64,000 bases of DNA from an uncultured Ramlibacter sp. (GTDB lineage Bacteria > Pseudomonadota > Gammaproteobacteria > Burkholderiales > Burkholderiaceae_C). Below, piece after piece: positions 51,123-59,927 of the stretch. The stretch spans positions 62,001 to 126,000 of the forward strand of contig NZ_CAKZHQ010000047.1 in NCBI RefSeq assembly GCF_936925435.1, read 5' to 3'. Position 1 is the stretch's first letter. Each line of letters opens with the position of its first letter. The position numbers and the translations under genes were made by a program. The notes beneath the pieces were generated by a model that had not been told where the DNA came from, did not search any database, and saw only the letters and a list, made by a program, of their open reading frames with translations.

Positions 51123-52100
51123 ATGAGCCTCCTCCAGGTTGACCGCCTCGTCGTTGAATTCCCCGGCCGCCACGGCACGCTGCGGGCACTCGACGGCATT
51201 TCCTTCGAGATCGCCCCGGGGGAGATCCTGGGCGTGGTCGGCGAGTCCGGCGCCGGCAAGTCGCTGACCGGCGCTTCCATCATCGGCCTGCTGGAGCCGC
51301 CGGGGCGCATCGCCTCCGGCCAGATCCTGCTGGAAGGCCAACGCATCGACAACCTGCCTTACGAGCAGATGCGCCACATCCGCGGCCGCAAGATCGGCGC
51401 CATCTTCCAGGACCCGCTGACTTCGCTGAACCCCTTGTACAGCGTGGGCCGCCAACTGGTCGAAACTATCCAGGCCCACCTGCCGGTGAGCAATGCAGAG
51501 GCAAGACGGCGCGCCATCGGCCTGCTGGAGGACACCGGCATTCCGGCGGCGGCCGAGCGCGTCGACCATTTTCCACACCAGTTCTCCGGCGGCATGCGCC
51601 AGCGCGTGGTGATCGCCCTGGCGCTGGCGGCCGAGCCCAAGCTGATCGTCGCCGATGAGCCGACCACGGCGCTGGACGTCTCCATCCAGGCGCAGATCAT
51701 CCAGCTGCTCAAGAAGATCTGCAAGGACCGCGGCGCCGCCGTCATGCTGATCACGCACGACATGGGCGTGATCGCCGAAACCTGCGACCGCGTTGCCGTG
51801 CTGTACGCCGGCCGCGTGGCCGAGATCGGCCCGGTGCACGAAGTCATCAACCAGCCGGCCCATCCCTACACCCTGGGATTGATGGCGGCCATTCCCGACA
51901 TCAGCGTGGACCGTGAACGCCTGCACCAGATCGATGGCGCCATGCCCCGCTTGAACGCCATCCCGGCGGGCTGCGCCTACAACCCGCGCTGCCCGCGGAC
52001 TTTCGACCGCTGCACCCGGGAGCGCCCTGAGCTGCTGACCGCCGGCGCCACCAGCGCGGCCTGCTGGCTGCACGACGCCCACGCAGGAGCGCAGGCATGA
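51123..52100 (+). CDS. Oligopeptide ABC ATP-binding protein (DppD type)
   Basis: This 325-residue ATPase has Walker A GESGAGKSLTG, signature FSGGMRQRVVIALAL, Walker B LIVADEPTTALD and His switch LITHDMGVIAE. The C-terminal CAYNPRCPRTFDRC cluster binds iron-sulfur or zinc as in DppD/OppD. It forms a heterodimer with the next gene product and overlaps it by 4 bp. Confidence 0.89.
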   Translation: MSLLQVDRLVVEFPGRHGTLRALDGISFEIAPGEILGVVGESGAGKSLTGASIIGLLEPPGRIASGQILLEGQRIDNLPYEQMRHIRGRKIGAIFQDPLTSLNPLYSVGRQLVETIQAHLPVSNAEARRRAIGLLEDTGIPAAAERVDHFPHQFSGGMRQRVVIALALAAEPKLIVADEPTTALDVSIQAQIIQLLKKICKDRGAAVMLITHDMGVIAETCDRVAVLYAGRVAEIGPVHEVINQPAHPYTLGLMAAIPDISVDRERLHQIDGAMPRLNAIPAGCAYNPRCPRTFDRCTRERPELLTAGATSAACWLHDAHAGAQA

Positions 52101-53104
52101 GCGAGTCCAGCACGGTCCCCCTGGTGCAAGCCCAGGACCTGGCCAAGACCTTCGACGTGTCGGCGCCCTGGTTGAACCGGGTGCTCGAAGGCAAGCAGCG
52201 ACAGCTGCTGCACGCGGTGGACGGCGTGAGTTTCGAGATCCAGAAGGGCCAGACCCTGGCCCTGGTGGGCGAGTCCGGCTGCGGCAAGAGCACGGTGGCC
52301 AAGCTGCTGGTCGGCCTGTACGAGCCCAACGAGGGGCGCTTCCGTTTCGATGGCCAGGATGCCCACCAGGCCTACCGCTCGCCGCAGGGCCGGGCCTTGC
52401 GCCGGCGCGTGCAGATGATCTTCCAGGACCCCTATGCCAGCCTGAACCCGCGCTGGACGGTGGAAGACATCGTGGGCGAGCCGCTGCTGGAGCACGGCAT
52501 CGTGACCGCCAAGCCCGAACTCAAAGAGCGCGTTGCCGACCTGCTCAAGTCGGTCGGCCTGTCGCCGCTGGACATGGTCAAGTTCCCGCACCAGTTCTCC
52601 GGCGGCCAGCGCCAGCGCATCTCGATTGCCCGCGCACTGGCCACGCAGCCGGAGTTCCTGGTCTGCGACGAGCCGACCTCGGCGCTGGACGTGAGCGTGC
52701 AGGCCCAGGTCCTGAACATCATGAAGGACCTGCAGCGCGAGCGCGGCCTGACCTACCTGTTCATCTCGCACAACCTGGCGGTGGTGCGCCACGTGAGCGA
52801 CCAGGTCGGCGTGATGTACCTGGGCCGCCTGGTGGAACTGGCTGGCAAGCACCAGCTGTTCGGCAATCCGCGCCATCCCTACACGCGCATGCTGCTGGAC
52901 GCGATCCCGAAGATGCACGACACCGGCCGCTCGCGCACGCCGGTGCAGGGCGAGGTGCCCAACCCGCTGAACCCGCCCACGGGATGCACCTTCCATCCGC
53001 GCTGCCCGCACGCCAATGCGCGCTGCAAGGCCGAGCGGCCGGCGCTGCTGACCATCGCCGGCGCCAGGATCGCCTGCCACGCGGTGGAAGAGGGCCGGAT
53101 CTAG
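52097..53104 (+). CDS. Oligopeptide ABC ATP-binding protein (DppF type)
   Basis: This 335-residue ATPase has Walker A GESGCGKST, signature FSGGQRQRISIARAL, Walker B LVCDEPTSALD and FISHNLAVVRH, with the C-terminal CTFHPRCPHANARC cluster. It is the last gene of the operon and converges on hexR with a 4-bp gap. Confidence 0.89.
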   Translation: MSESSTVPLVQAQDLAKTFDVSAPWLNRVLEGKQRQLLHAVDGVSFEIQKGQTLALVGESGCGKSTVAKLLVGLYEPNEGRFRFDGQDAHQAYRSPQGRALRRRVQMIFQDPYASLNPRWTVEDIVGEPLLEHGIVTAKPELKERVADLLKSVGLSPLDMVKFPHQFSGGQRQRISIARALATQPEFLVCDEPTSALDVSVQAQVLNIMKDLQRERGLTYLFISHNLAVVRHVSDQVGVMYLGRLVELAGKHQLFGNPRHPYTRMLLDAIPKMHDTGRSRTPVQGEVPNPLNPPTGCTFHPRCPHANARCKAERPALLTIAGARIACHAVEEGRI

Positions 53105-53108
53105 GTTT

Positions 53109-53957
53109 TCAGGCGTAGCGCTTGTTGCGCAAATTGTTCTTCATCTCGCGCAGCAGCGGCTGCAGGCGGCCGCCGCCGATGCGCAGCGCCACGGTGGTGG
53201 CCAGCACGTCGATGATCATCAGGTGCAGCAGGCGCGAGACCATGGGGCTGTAGCGGTCGTAGCCTTCCGGGTGGTCGGCCGCCAGGTGGATGTGGCCGGC
53301 CGAGGCCAGCGGCGAGGCCGTCGCGGTAATGACGATGGTGGTCGCCCCGTTCTTGCGGGCGATGTCGCAGGCATCCATCAGGTCGCGCGTGCGGCCCGAG
53401 TTGGAGATCACCACCAGGCAGTCACCCGGGCCCAGCATGGAGGCGCTCATCACCTGCATGTGGCCGTCGCTGTACGCGATGGTGTTGACGCCCAGGCGGA
53501 AGAACTTGTGCTGCGCGTCCTGCGCCACGATGCCGGAGTTGCCTGCGCCGTAGAACTCGATGCGACGGCCCGTTTTGTAGGTGCCGGCCAGGGCCTCGAC
53601 CGCCTTCTCGATGGCGAAAGCGGAGGCGTCGTTGCGGTACTTGAGAAAGGCCGCCACCGTGTTGTCGATCACCTTGACCAGCACGTCGCCGGTCTTGTCG
53701 TCCACGTCGACACTGCGGTGGATGAAGGGAACGCCTTCGCTGACGCTGCCGGCCAGCTTGAGCTTGAAGTCCGACAGGCCGTCATAGCCCATGCTGCGGC
53801 AAAAGCGCACGACCGTGGGCTTGCTGACGTGGGCCCGCTCCGCCAGCTCGGTCACCGGCAGGTTGGCGAAGGCGCGCGGGTCTTCCAGCACGACGCGGCC
53901 CACGCGCTGCTCCGCCGGCGCCAGCGAGGACAGCGAAGCTTTGATCCTGTCTAACAT
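53109..53957 (-). CDS. hexR: HexR-type RpiR/MurR family regulator
   Basis: This 282-residue regulator has an N-terminal RpiR helix-turn-helix (VTELAERAHVSKPTVVRFCRSMGYDGLSDFKLKLAG) and a C-terminal SIS domain (IEFYGAGNSGIVAQD, VVISNSGRTRDLMDACDIARKNGATTIVITA) that binds a sugar phosphate, normally KDPG for HexR. It overlaps zwf by 7 bp and is in its transcript. It likely binds the two palindromes at 55433 and 55553. Confidence 0.88.
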   Translation of the reverse strand: MLDRIKASLSSLAPAEQRVGRVVLEDPRAFANLPVTELAERAHVSKPTVVRFCRSMGYDGLSDFKLKLAGSVSEGVPFIHRSVDVDDKTGDVLVKVIDNTVAAFLKYRNDASAFAIEKAVEALAGTYKTGRRIEFYGAGNSGIVAQDAQHKFFRLGVNTIAYSDGHMQVMSASMLGPGDCLVVISNSGRTRDLMDACDIARKNGATTIVITATASPLASAGHIHLAADHPEGYDRYSPMVSRLLHLMIIDVLATTVALRIGGGRLQPLLREMKNNLRNKRYA

Positions 53958-55405
53958 TCTTCAGACCAACAGTAGCCGTCCCGGGCGATCATGGCGCTGG
54001 ACGCGCTGGGCCCCCAGGTGCCGGCGTTGTACGGGCGCAGGCTGCTGCTGTCGGTGCGCCAGTGCTCCAGGATGGGCTCGACCCAGCGCCAGGCTTCTTC
54101 CTGCTCGTCGCTGCGCACGAACAGGTTCAGCCGGCCGTCGATCACGTCCAGCAGCAGGCGCTCGTAGGCGCCGACCCGCTCCGAGCCAAAGCGCTTGTCG
54201 AAGTCCAGGTCCAGCTGCACCGGCGCCAGCGACTGGATGGCGCGGCGGTTCTCCTGGCCCTCGGCCAGCAGGTGCAGCTCCAGGCCGTCCTTGGGCTGCA
54301 GGTTGATCACCAACTGGTTGGTCGCGCCCGGCGGCGACTTGAAGATGGCATGGGGCGCCGGCCGGAAGTTGATGACGATGTGGGCATCGCGCTCGGCCAG
54401 CCGCTTGCCGGTGCGCAGGTAGAAGGGCACGCCGGCCCAGCGCCAGTTGGCGATCTCGGTGCGCAGGGCGACGAAGGTCTCGGTCGTGCTGGCGGGGTTC
54501 ACGCCCGGCTCCTGCCGGTAGCCTGGCACGGCCTCGCCGCCGGACGTGCCCGCCGCGTACTGGCCGCGCACCACATGTTGCGACAGCGTCTGCGCCGTCC
54601 AGGGCTTGAGCGAGCGCAGCACCTTGAGCTTCTCGTCGCGGATGGCGTCGGCATGGGCATTGATCGGCGGCTCCATGCCGATGGCGCACAGCAGCTGCAG
54701 GGCGTGGTTTTGCACCATGTCGCGCAGCGTGCCGGTCTGGTCGTAGAAGGCGCCGCGCTTTTCCACGCCCAGGTCCTCGGCGATGGTGATCTGGATGTTG
54801 GCGATGGTCTCGCGCCGCCACAGCGGCTCGAACAGCGCGTTGCCAAAGCGCAGGGCGAACAGGTTCTGCACCGAGGGCTTGCCCAGGTAGTGGTCGATGC
54901 GGAAGATCTGGCGCTCGCTGAAGGCGCGCCGCACAGCCTCGTTGATCAGCCGGTTGGAGGCCAGGTCGTGGCCCAGGGGCTTTTCCAGCACGATGCGGGT
55001 CGTCGGGCTGTTCAGGCCGGCGGCGGCCAGCTGCTCGCAGGCCTGGGTGAACAGCGAAGGCGCGGTCGCCAGGTACATCACCACCGTGTCGGCATTGCGC
55101 TCGCGCAAGTTGGCCGCCAGTCGCGCGTAATCCTGCGGCTTGGACAGGTCCATCTGGACGAAGTGCAGCAGGGCGGCAAAGCGCGCGAACTCTTCCTCGC
55201 TGGGCCGTTTGGCCAGTTCGACCTGGTCGAAGCGGTCGTGGATCAGGGCGCGGTACTGGGCGTCGTTGAGCGCGTCGCGCGCCACGCCGATGATGCGGCC
55301 GCCGGAGGGCAGAGTGCCGTGGCGGAAGGCCTGGAACAGCGCGGGCATCAGTTTGCGCCAGGCCAGGTCGCCGGTGCCGCCGAAAAGGACAAGGTCGAAG
55401 CTCAT
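53951..55405 (-). CDS. zwf: Glucose-6-phosphate 1-dehydrogenase
   Basis: This 484-residue enzyme has the NADP-binding LFGGTGDLAWRKLMPAL, the active site RIDHYLGKP, and EKPLGHDLASNRLI with the structural Lys-Pro. It makes 6-phosphogluconolactone for the Entner-Doudoroff or pentose phosphate route. ATG 55405 has no strong Shine-Dalgarno. A HexR-like palindrome lies 28 bp upstream, over the probable transcription start. Confidence 0.93.
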   Translation of the reverse strand: MSFDLVLFGGTGDLAWRKLMPALFQAFRHGTLPSGGRIIGVARDALNDAQYRALIHDRFDQVELAKRPSEEEFARFAALLHFVQMDLSKPQDYARLAANLRERNADTVVMYLATAPSLFTQACEQLAAAGLNSPTTRIVLEKPLGHDLASNRLINEAVRRAFSERQIFRIDHYLGKPSVQNLFALRFGNALFEPLWRRETIANIQITIAEDLGVEKRGAFYDQTGTLRDMVQNHALQLLCAIGMEPPINAHADAIRDEKLKVLRSLKPWTAQTLSQHVVRGQYAAGTSGGEAVPGYRQEPGVNPASTTETFVALRTEIANWRWAGVPFYLRTGKRLAERDAHIVINFRPAPHAIFKSPPGATNQLVINLQPKDGLELHLLAEGQENRRAIQSLAPVQLDLDFDKRFGSERVGAYERLLLDVIDGRLNLFVRSDEQEEAWRWVEPILEHWRTDSSSLRPYNAGTWGPSASSAMIARDGYCWSEEC

Positions 55406-55432
55406 GGCAGGAGTGCTTTGGTTTTTTGTGAC

Positions 55433-55447
55433 TGTAACTTAGTTTCA
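55433..55447. promoter_or_regulatory. Candidate HexR operator, zwf side
   Basis: TGTAACTTAGTTTCA is an imperfect palindrome (GTAAC, 3 nt, GTTTC) 28 bp before the zwf ATG. It resembles the TGTAAT/ATTACA type of HexR site. It shares the GTAAY-N3-GTTWC pattern with the site at 55553. Confidence 0.55.
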
Positions 55448-55552
55448 TGCCCTTCTGATTGACAGGAACAAGACAGCTTGACGCACCTCCGATCAGTGTT
55501 CGGCTGGTGTTTTCCCCGTTCCATTGCACCCTGGCGCTGCCTATGCTCGGCA

Positions 55553-55567
55553 GGTAATCAAGTTACC
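55553..55567. promoter_or_regulatory. Candidate HexR operator, transporter side
   Basis: GGTAATCAAGTTACC has perfect outer arms GGTAA/TTACC around TCAAG. It lies 10 bp before the binding-protein ATG and 6 bp after a TATGCT -10-like box (55542-55547), so it would overlap the transcription start and could block it. Confidence 0.55.
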
Positions 55568-55577
55568 CACGACCCAC

Positions 55578-56591
55578 ATGAAAAAACTGTCCATTGCAGC
55601 CCTGCTGGCGAGCGCTTCCCTGGGCGCCGCGGCCCAGGGCCAGATCAACGTCATCTGCTCGGTGCAGGCCGAGTGGTGCAACCTGATGTCCACCGTCTAT
55701 GCCCGCACCACGGGCGTCAAGGTCAACATGACGGCCAAGGGTTCGGGCGAGGCCCTGGCCCAGCTCAACGCCGAGAAGGCCAACCCCAAGACCGACATCT
55801 GGTTCGGCGGCACGGGCGATCCGCACCTGCAGGCCGCCGAGCAGGGCCTGACGCTGGAGTACAAGTCGGCCCAGCTGGCCCAGCTCTATCCCTGGGCGCA
55901 AAAGCAGGCGGTCGATTCCAAGTACCGCACCGTGGGCGTCTACCTGGGCCCGCTGGGCTTCGGCTACAACACCGAGCTGCTGGCCAAGAAGAAGGTCGCG
56001 CCGCCCAAGTCCTGGGCCGACCTGCTCAAGCCCGAGTTCAAGGGCGAGGTGCAGATGGCCAACGCCGCCTCCAGCGGGACGTCCTACACCGTCATCGCCA
56101 CCCTGGTGCAGCTGATGGGCGAGGACAAGGCCTTCGACTACCTGCGTGCGCTGCACAAGAACGTCAGCACCTACACCCGCTCGGGCGTGGCGCCGGCCAA
56201 GGCCGCCGCGCGCGGCGAGACCGGCGTGTCCATCAGCTTCGTGCACGACGTCACCACCGAGGCCGTGCAGGGCTTTCCGGTGGCCTCGGTGACGCCGGCC
56301 GAGGGCACGGGCGCCGAAGTCGGTTCCATGAGCATCGTCAAGAACGGTCCCAACACCGAGTCGGCCAAGAAGTTCTACGAATGGGCGCTGACGCCCGGCG
56401 GCCAGCAGTTCGGTCTGGCGGCCAAGCAGTTCCAGCTGCCCAGCAACTCCAAGGTGCCGGTCGACCCGCGCATGAGCAACCCGGCCAAGATGAAGCTGAT
56501 CGACTACGACTACGCCAAGTACGGCGCCAGCACCGAGCGCCGCCGCCTGATCGCCAAGTGGGAAAAGGAAGTGCTCAACCAGTCGCGCTGA
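55578..56591 (+). CDS. Ferric/anion-type periplasmic binding protein
   Basis: This 337-residue protein has a signal peptide (MKKLSIAALLASASLGAAA-Q) and FbpA-like features: INVICSVQAEWCNLMSTVYARTTGVKVNMTAKGSGEALAQL, KTDIWFGGTGDPHLQAAEQG and VAPPKSWADLLKPEFKGEVQMAN. The family binds Fe3+ and other small anions; typical Tyr ligands are not evident to me. The downstream tal and pgi genes and HexR-like sites suggest a sugar or sugar-acid link; this is inference. Confidence 0.85.
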   Translation: MKKLSIAALLASASLGAAAQGQINVICSVQAEWCNLMSTVYARTTGVKVNMTAKGSGEALAQLNAEKANPKTDIWFGGTGDPHLQAAEQGLTLEYKSAQLAQLYPWAQKQAVDSKYRTVGVYLGPLGFGYNTELLAKKKVAPPKSWADLLKPEFKGEVQMANAASSGTSYTVIATLVQLMGEDKAFDYLRALHKNVSTYTRSGVAPAKAAARGETGVSISFVHDVTTEAVQGFPVASVTPAEGTGAEVGSMSIVKNGPNTESAKKFYEWALTPGGQQFGLAAKQFQLPSNSKVPVDPRMSNPAKMKLIDYDYAKYGASTERRRLIAKWEKEVLNQSR

Positions 56592-56613
56592 ACACGCGGC
56601 TGCGGCGCACGAC

Positions 56614-58830
56614 ATGATGGCTGCTGCGAACCGGGCCCCGGCCCTGTGGGCCCTTGCCGGCCTGCTGGCCTATCTGGCCTTGCCCTGGTATGCGATCCAG
56701 GATGCCAACGGCCTGACCCAGGTCCTCCAGGTGTTCTCGACGGAACAGGCCGGCAACGGCCTGTTGCAGGCGGCCGCCTTCGGCCGGCCCTGGCTGTGGC
56801 TGGGCCTGCTGGGCCTGGCTGTCGCAGCGGTCGGCGCTGCCATGGTGCCCGGGCGGCGCCAGGGCACGGTGCTGCTCGCCGGCGGTGGCCTGGGCCTGCT
56901 GGCCCTGCTGGCCAGTGGCTTCCTGGTCGGCGCACGCGGCTGGGCCTTCGAGTCCTTGACAGCGGCCTTCGGCGAGTTGGCCGCGCGCCAGCCAGGCATG
57001 GGCTGGGGCGCCTTCGCCGCGCTGACGGCGCTGCTGGTGCTGGCGGCATTTGGTGTCGCCCGGCGCGGCTTTTTCAAGGGCGACCTGTTCGTGGCCGCGG
57101 CCGTGCTGGCCTGCGGCAGTTTGCTGCTGCTGTTCATCGTGTTCCCGGTGACCAAGACGCTGGCGGCCGCCTTTGTGGCGGAGGATGGCCAGCCGTCCCT
57201 GGCGGCGTTCGCCGAGCGGGTCGCCAATGACCGCAACTTCGGCCTGTCCTGCCTGGCCGGCGGTGTGCGCTGCGGCGTGGCCTGGAACACGCTGTTCCTG
57301 GGCCTGCTGACGGCCGGCACCACGACGCTGCTGGGCACGCTGATGGCGCTGATGGCCGAGCGCGGCGGCCGCGCCCTGCGCCGGCCGCTGAACGTCCTGG
57401 CCATGCTGCCCATCATCACGCCGCCCTTCGTCGTCGGCCTGGGCCTGATCCTGCTGTTCGGCCGCGCCGGCGTGGTCAACCAGCTGCTGGAAAGCTGGTT
57501 CGGCGTCGAGCCCACGCGCTGGTTCTATGGCTGGTTCGGTGTCTGGGTGGCGCAGACCTTCGCCTTCACGCCCATCGCCTTCATGATCATGCGCGGCGTG
57601 GTGCAGGGCGTGGCGCCCAGCCTGGAAGAGGCCTCGCAGACCCTGCGCGCCAGCCCGCAGCAGACCTTCATGACGGTGACCCTGCCGCTGCTCAAGCCCG
57701 GCCTGGCCAATGCTTTCCTGGTGGGCTTCATCGAGAGCATGGCCGACTTCGGCAACCCTATCGTGGTGGGCGGGCAGTTCTCCGTGCTGTCCACCGAGAT
57801 CTTCTTTGCCATCGTCGGCGCGCAGTACGACCAGGGCCGTGCCGCCTCGCTGGCCTGGGTGCTGACGCTGTTCGCGCTGGCAGTGTTTGCCATCCAGCGC
57901 GCCGTGCTGGGCCGGCAGAACTTCACCACCGTCAGCGGCAAGGGCGATGCCGGCGTGCCGCTGCCGCTGCCGCCGCGGGTCAAGGCCCTGGTCAACGGCC
58001 TGGCCTTGCCGTGGATCGCCTTCACCATGGTGGTCTACCTCTTCGCCTTTGCTGGCGGCTTCGTGCAGACCTGGGGCCGCGACTACAGCTTCACGCTGAA
58101 CCACTTCAAGACGGCTTTCGCGCTGGAGTGGGGGCAGTTCGGCATCGTCTGGGCCGGCACGGCCTGGAACTCCTTCTTCACCACGGTCAAACTTGCCGCG
58201 CTGTCCGCGCCGATGACGGCGACGCTGGGTCTGGCCATCGCCTGGCTGCTGGCGCGCACCGAGTTCAAGGGCCAGGGCCTGTTCGAGTTTGCCGCCCTGC
58301 TGGCTTTCGCCATCCCCGGCACGGTGCTGGGCGTGAGCTACATCCTGGCCTTCAACGTGCCGCCCTTCGAGCTGACCGGCACGGCGCTGATCATCGTGCT
58401 GTGCTTCATCTTCCGCAATCTGCCGGTGGGCGTGCGGGCCGGCACGGCGGCCTTCAAGCAGCTGGACAAGTCGCTCGACGAGGCCTCGGTGATGCTGCGC
58501 GCCTCCAGCCTGCAGACCTTGTGGCACGTGGTGCTGCCCTTGCTCAAGCCGGCCATCGTCGCGGCCCTGGTCTACAGCTTCGTGCGCGCCATCACCACGG
58601 TGTCGGCCGTGATCTTCCTGGTCACGGCCGAGAACGAACTGGCCACCACCTACATCATCGGCCGCGTCGGCAACGGCGACTACGGCGTCGCGCTGGCCTA
58701 CTGCACCGTGCTGATCCTGCTCATGAGCGGCGCCACGGCGCTGATCCAGCTGCTGGTCGGCGAGCGCAAGCTGGGGCGGCGCCAGCGCGCAGTCGCGCCG
58801 CTGCGGGCGGCAACCCAGGGGACCCCATGA
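56614..58830 (+). CDS. Fused ABC permease (FbpB type) with an N-terminal membrane extension
   Basis: This 738-residue protein has an unusual N-terminal region of about 190 residues with four or five hydrophobic helices (for example LWALAGLLAYLALPWYAI). The standard two-domain permease follows, with two EAA loops: SLEEASQTLRASPQQTFMTVTLPLLKP and SLDEASVMLRASSLQTLWHVVLPLLKP. Standard FbpB-type fusions are about 500-570 residues, as in the 15518 gene. The extension's role is unknown. It overlaps the ATPase gene by 4 bp. Confidence 0.84.
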   Translation: MMAAANRAPALWALAGLLAYLALPWYAIQDANGLTQVLQVFSTEQAGNGLLQAAAFGRPWLWLGLLGLAVAAVGAAMVPGRRQGTVLLAGGGLGLLALLASGFLVGARGWAFESLTAAFGELAARQPGMGWGAFAALTALLVLAAFGVARRGFFKGDLFVAAAVLACGSLLLLFIVFPVTKTLAAAFVAEDGQPSLAAFAERVANDRNFGLSCLAGGVRCGVAWNTLFLGLLTAGTTTLLGTLMALMAERGGRALRRPLNVLAMLPIITPPFVVGLGLILLFGRAGVVNQLLESWFGVEPTRWFYGWFGVWVAQTFAFTPIAFMIMRGVVQGVAPSLEEASQTLRASPQQTFMTVTLPLLKPGLANAFLVGFIESMADFGNPIVVGGQFSVLSTEIFFAIVGAQYDQGRAASLAWVLTLFALAVFAIQRAVLGRQNFTTVSGKGDAGVPLPLPPRVKALVNGLALPWIAFTMVVYLFAFAGGFVQTWGRDYSFTLNHFKTAFALEWGQFGIVWAGTAWNSFFTTVKLAALSAPMTATLGLAIAWLLARTEFKGQGLFEFAALLAFAIPGTVLGVSYILAFNVPPFELTGTALIIVLCFIFRNLPVGVRAGTAAFKQLDKSLDEASVMLRASSLQTLWHVVLPLLKPAIVAALVYSFVRAITTVSAVIFLVTAENELATTYIIGRVGNGDYGVALAYCTVLILLMSGATALIQLLVGERKLGRRQRAVAPLRAATQGTP

Positions 58831-59882
58831 ACGCATCCGGCCCAGGCATCGAATTTCGCAACGTCAGCAAGCGCTATGGCAGTCAGGCCGGCGCGCCGCT
58901 GGCCGTCAGGGACATCAGCTTCAGTGTGCCCAGCGGCTCGCTGACCACCATCCTGGGCCCCTCGGGCTGCGGCAAGACCACCACCTTGCGCATGATCGCC
59001 GGGCTGGAGGCACCGACGGCGGGCCAGATCCTCATCGCCGGCAAGGACGTCACCACGCTGGGGCCGGCGCAGCGCAACGTCAGCATGATGTTCCAGAGCT
59101 ACGCCCTGTTCCCGCACATGGACGTGGCGCACAACGTGATGTATGGCCTGAAGATGTCCGGCGTGGCCAGGGACGTGGCCCGAGCGCGGGCGACCGAGGC
59201 CCTGCGCAACGTCGGCCTGGTGGGCTATGACGACAGGCTGCCCAGCGAGCTGTCCGGCGGACAGCAGCAGCGCGTGGCGCTGGCCCGCGCCCTGGTGCTC
59301 GAGCCCGACGTGCTGCTGTTCGACGAGCCGCTGTCCAACCTCGATGCCCGTCTGCGCCGCGAAATGCGCGAAGAGATCCGCTCGCTGCAGCAGCGCCTGG
59401 GCCTGACGGTGGCCTATGTCACGCACGACCAGAGCGAGGCCCTGGCCGTGAGCGACCACATCATCGTGATGGACCAGGGCACGATCGCCCAGCGCGGCAC
59501 GCCGCAGGAGCTGTACGAGTTTCCCAAGAGCGAATTCGTCGCCGGTTTCATGGGCGAGGCCATGCTGTTTGCCGCCCGCGCCGATGCGGCAGGCACCGTC
59601 AGCCTGGGGCCGCTGCGCATCACGCCGCGCCAGGCCATGGCGCAAGGCGCGGTGAAGGTGGCGGTGCGGCCCGAGGCCTGGCTGATCGGCCCGCCCGGCG
59701 CCGGCATCGCCGGCCGGCTGGCCAAGGCGGCCTACCTGGGCAGCAACTACGAATACGTTTTCGAGACCGAACTGGGCCCGGTCTTCGTGGTCTCGCCCGA
59801 CATCAGCGCCGCGCTGGCGGTGGGCGCCGACGTTGGACTCAGCCTGGCTGGCCATGGGGTCTCGGTGGTGCAGGTTTCGTAA
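58827..59882 (+). CDS. Ferric/anion-type ABC ATP-binding protein
   Basis: This 351-residue ATPase has GPSGCGKTT, Q-loop FQSYALFPHMD, LSGGQQQRVALARAL, LLFDEPLSNLDARLRREM and VTHDQSEALAVSD, with a C-terminal TOBE domain (VKVAVRPEAWLIGP). It closes the transporter operon. tal begins 45 bp downstream behind its own GATAAT box. Confidence 0.88.
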   Translation: MNASGPGIEFRNVSKRYGSQAGAPLAVRDISFSVPSGSLTTILGPSGCGKTTTLRMIAGLEAPTAGQILIAGKDVTTLGPAQRNVSMMFQSYALFPHMDVAHNVMYGLKMSGVARDVARARATEALRNVGLVGYDDRLPSELSGGQQQRVALARALVLEPDVLLFDEPLSNLDARLRREMREEIRSLQQRLGLTVAYVTHDQSEALAVSDHIIVMDQGTIAQRGTPQELYEFPKSEFVAGFMGEAMLFAARADAAGTVSLGPLRITPRQAMAQGAVKVAVRPEAWLIGPPGAGIAGRLAKAAYLGSNYEYVFETELGPVFVVSPDISAALAVGADVGLSLAGHGVSVVQVS

Positions 59883-59915
59883 CCGCGACAAGCCGCATCC
59901 GGGCGCCGGCCGCTG

Positions 59916-59921
59916 GATAAT
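59916..59921 (+). promoter_or_regulatory. GATAAT -10 box 6 nt before tal
   Basis: GATAAT, then GCGGCC, then ATG 59928. The same spacing as at gspC and the GNAT gene suggests a leaderless tal transcript, in addition to read-through from the transporter operon. A good -35 is not visible. Confidence 0.45.
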
Positions 59922-59927
59922 GCGGCC

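Noticed and set aside
55524..55577. Upstream start for the binding-protein gene at 55524
   Set aside because: The added residues cover the -10 box and the HexR-like palindrome, and the ATG at 55578 begins a perfect signal peptide.
56575..58836. Long minus-strand open frame opposite the fused permease
   Set aside because: Gln/His/Arg-rich low-complexity translation with no motifs; a shadow of the permease gene.
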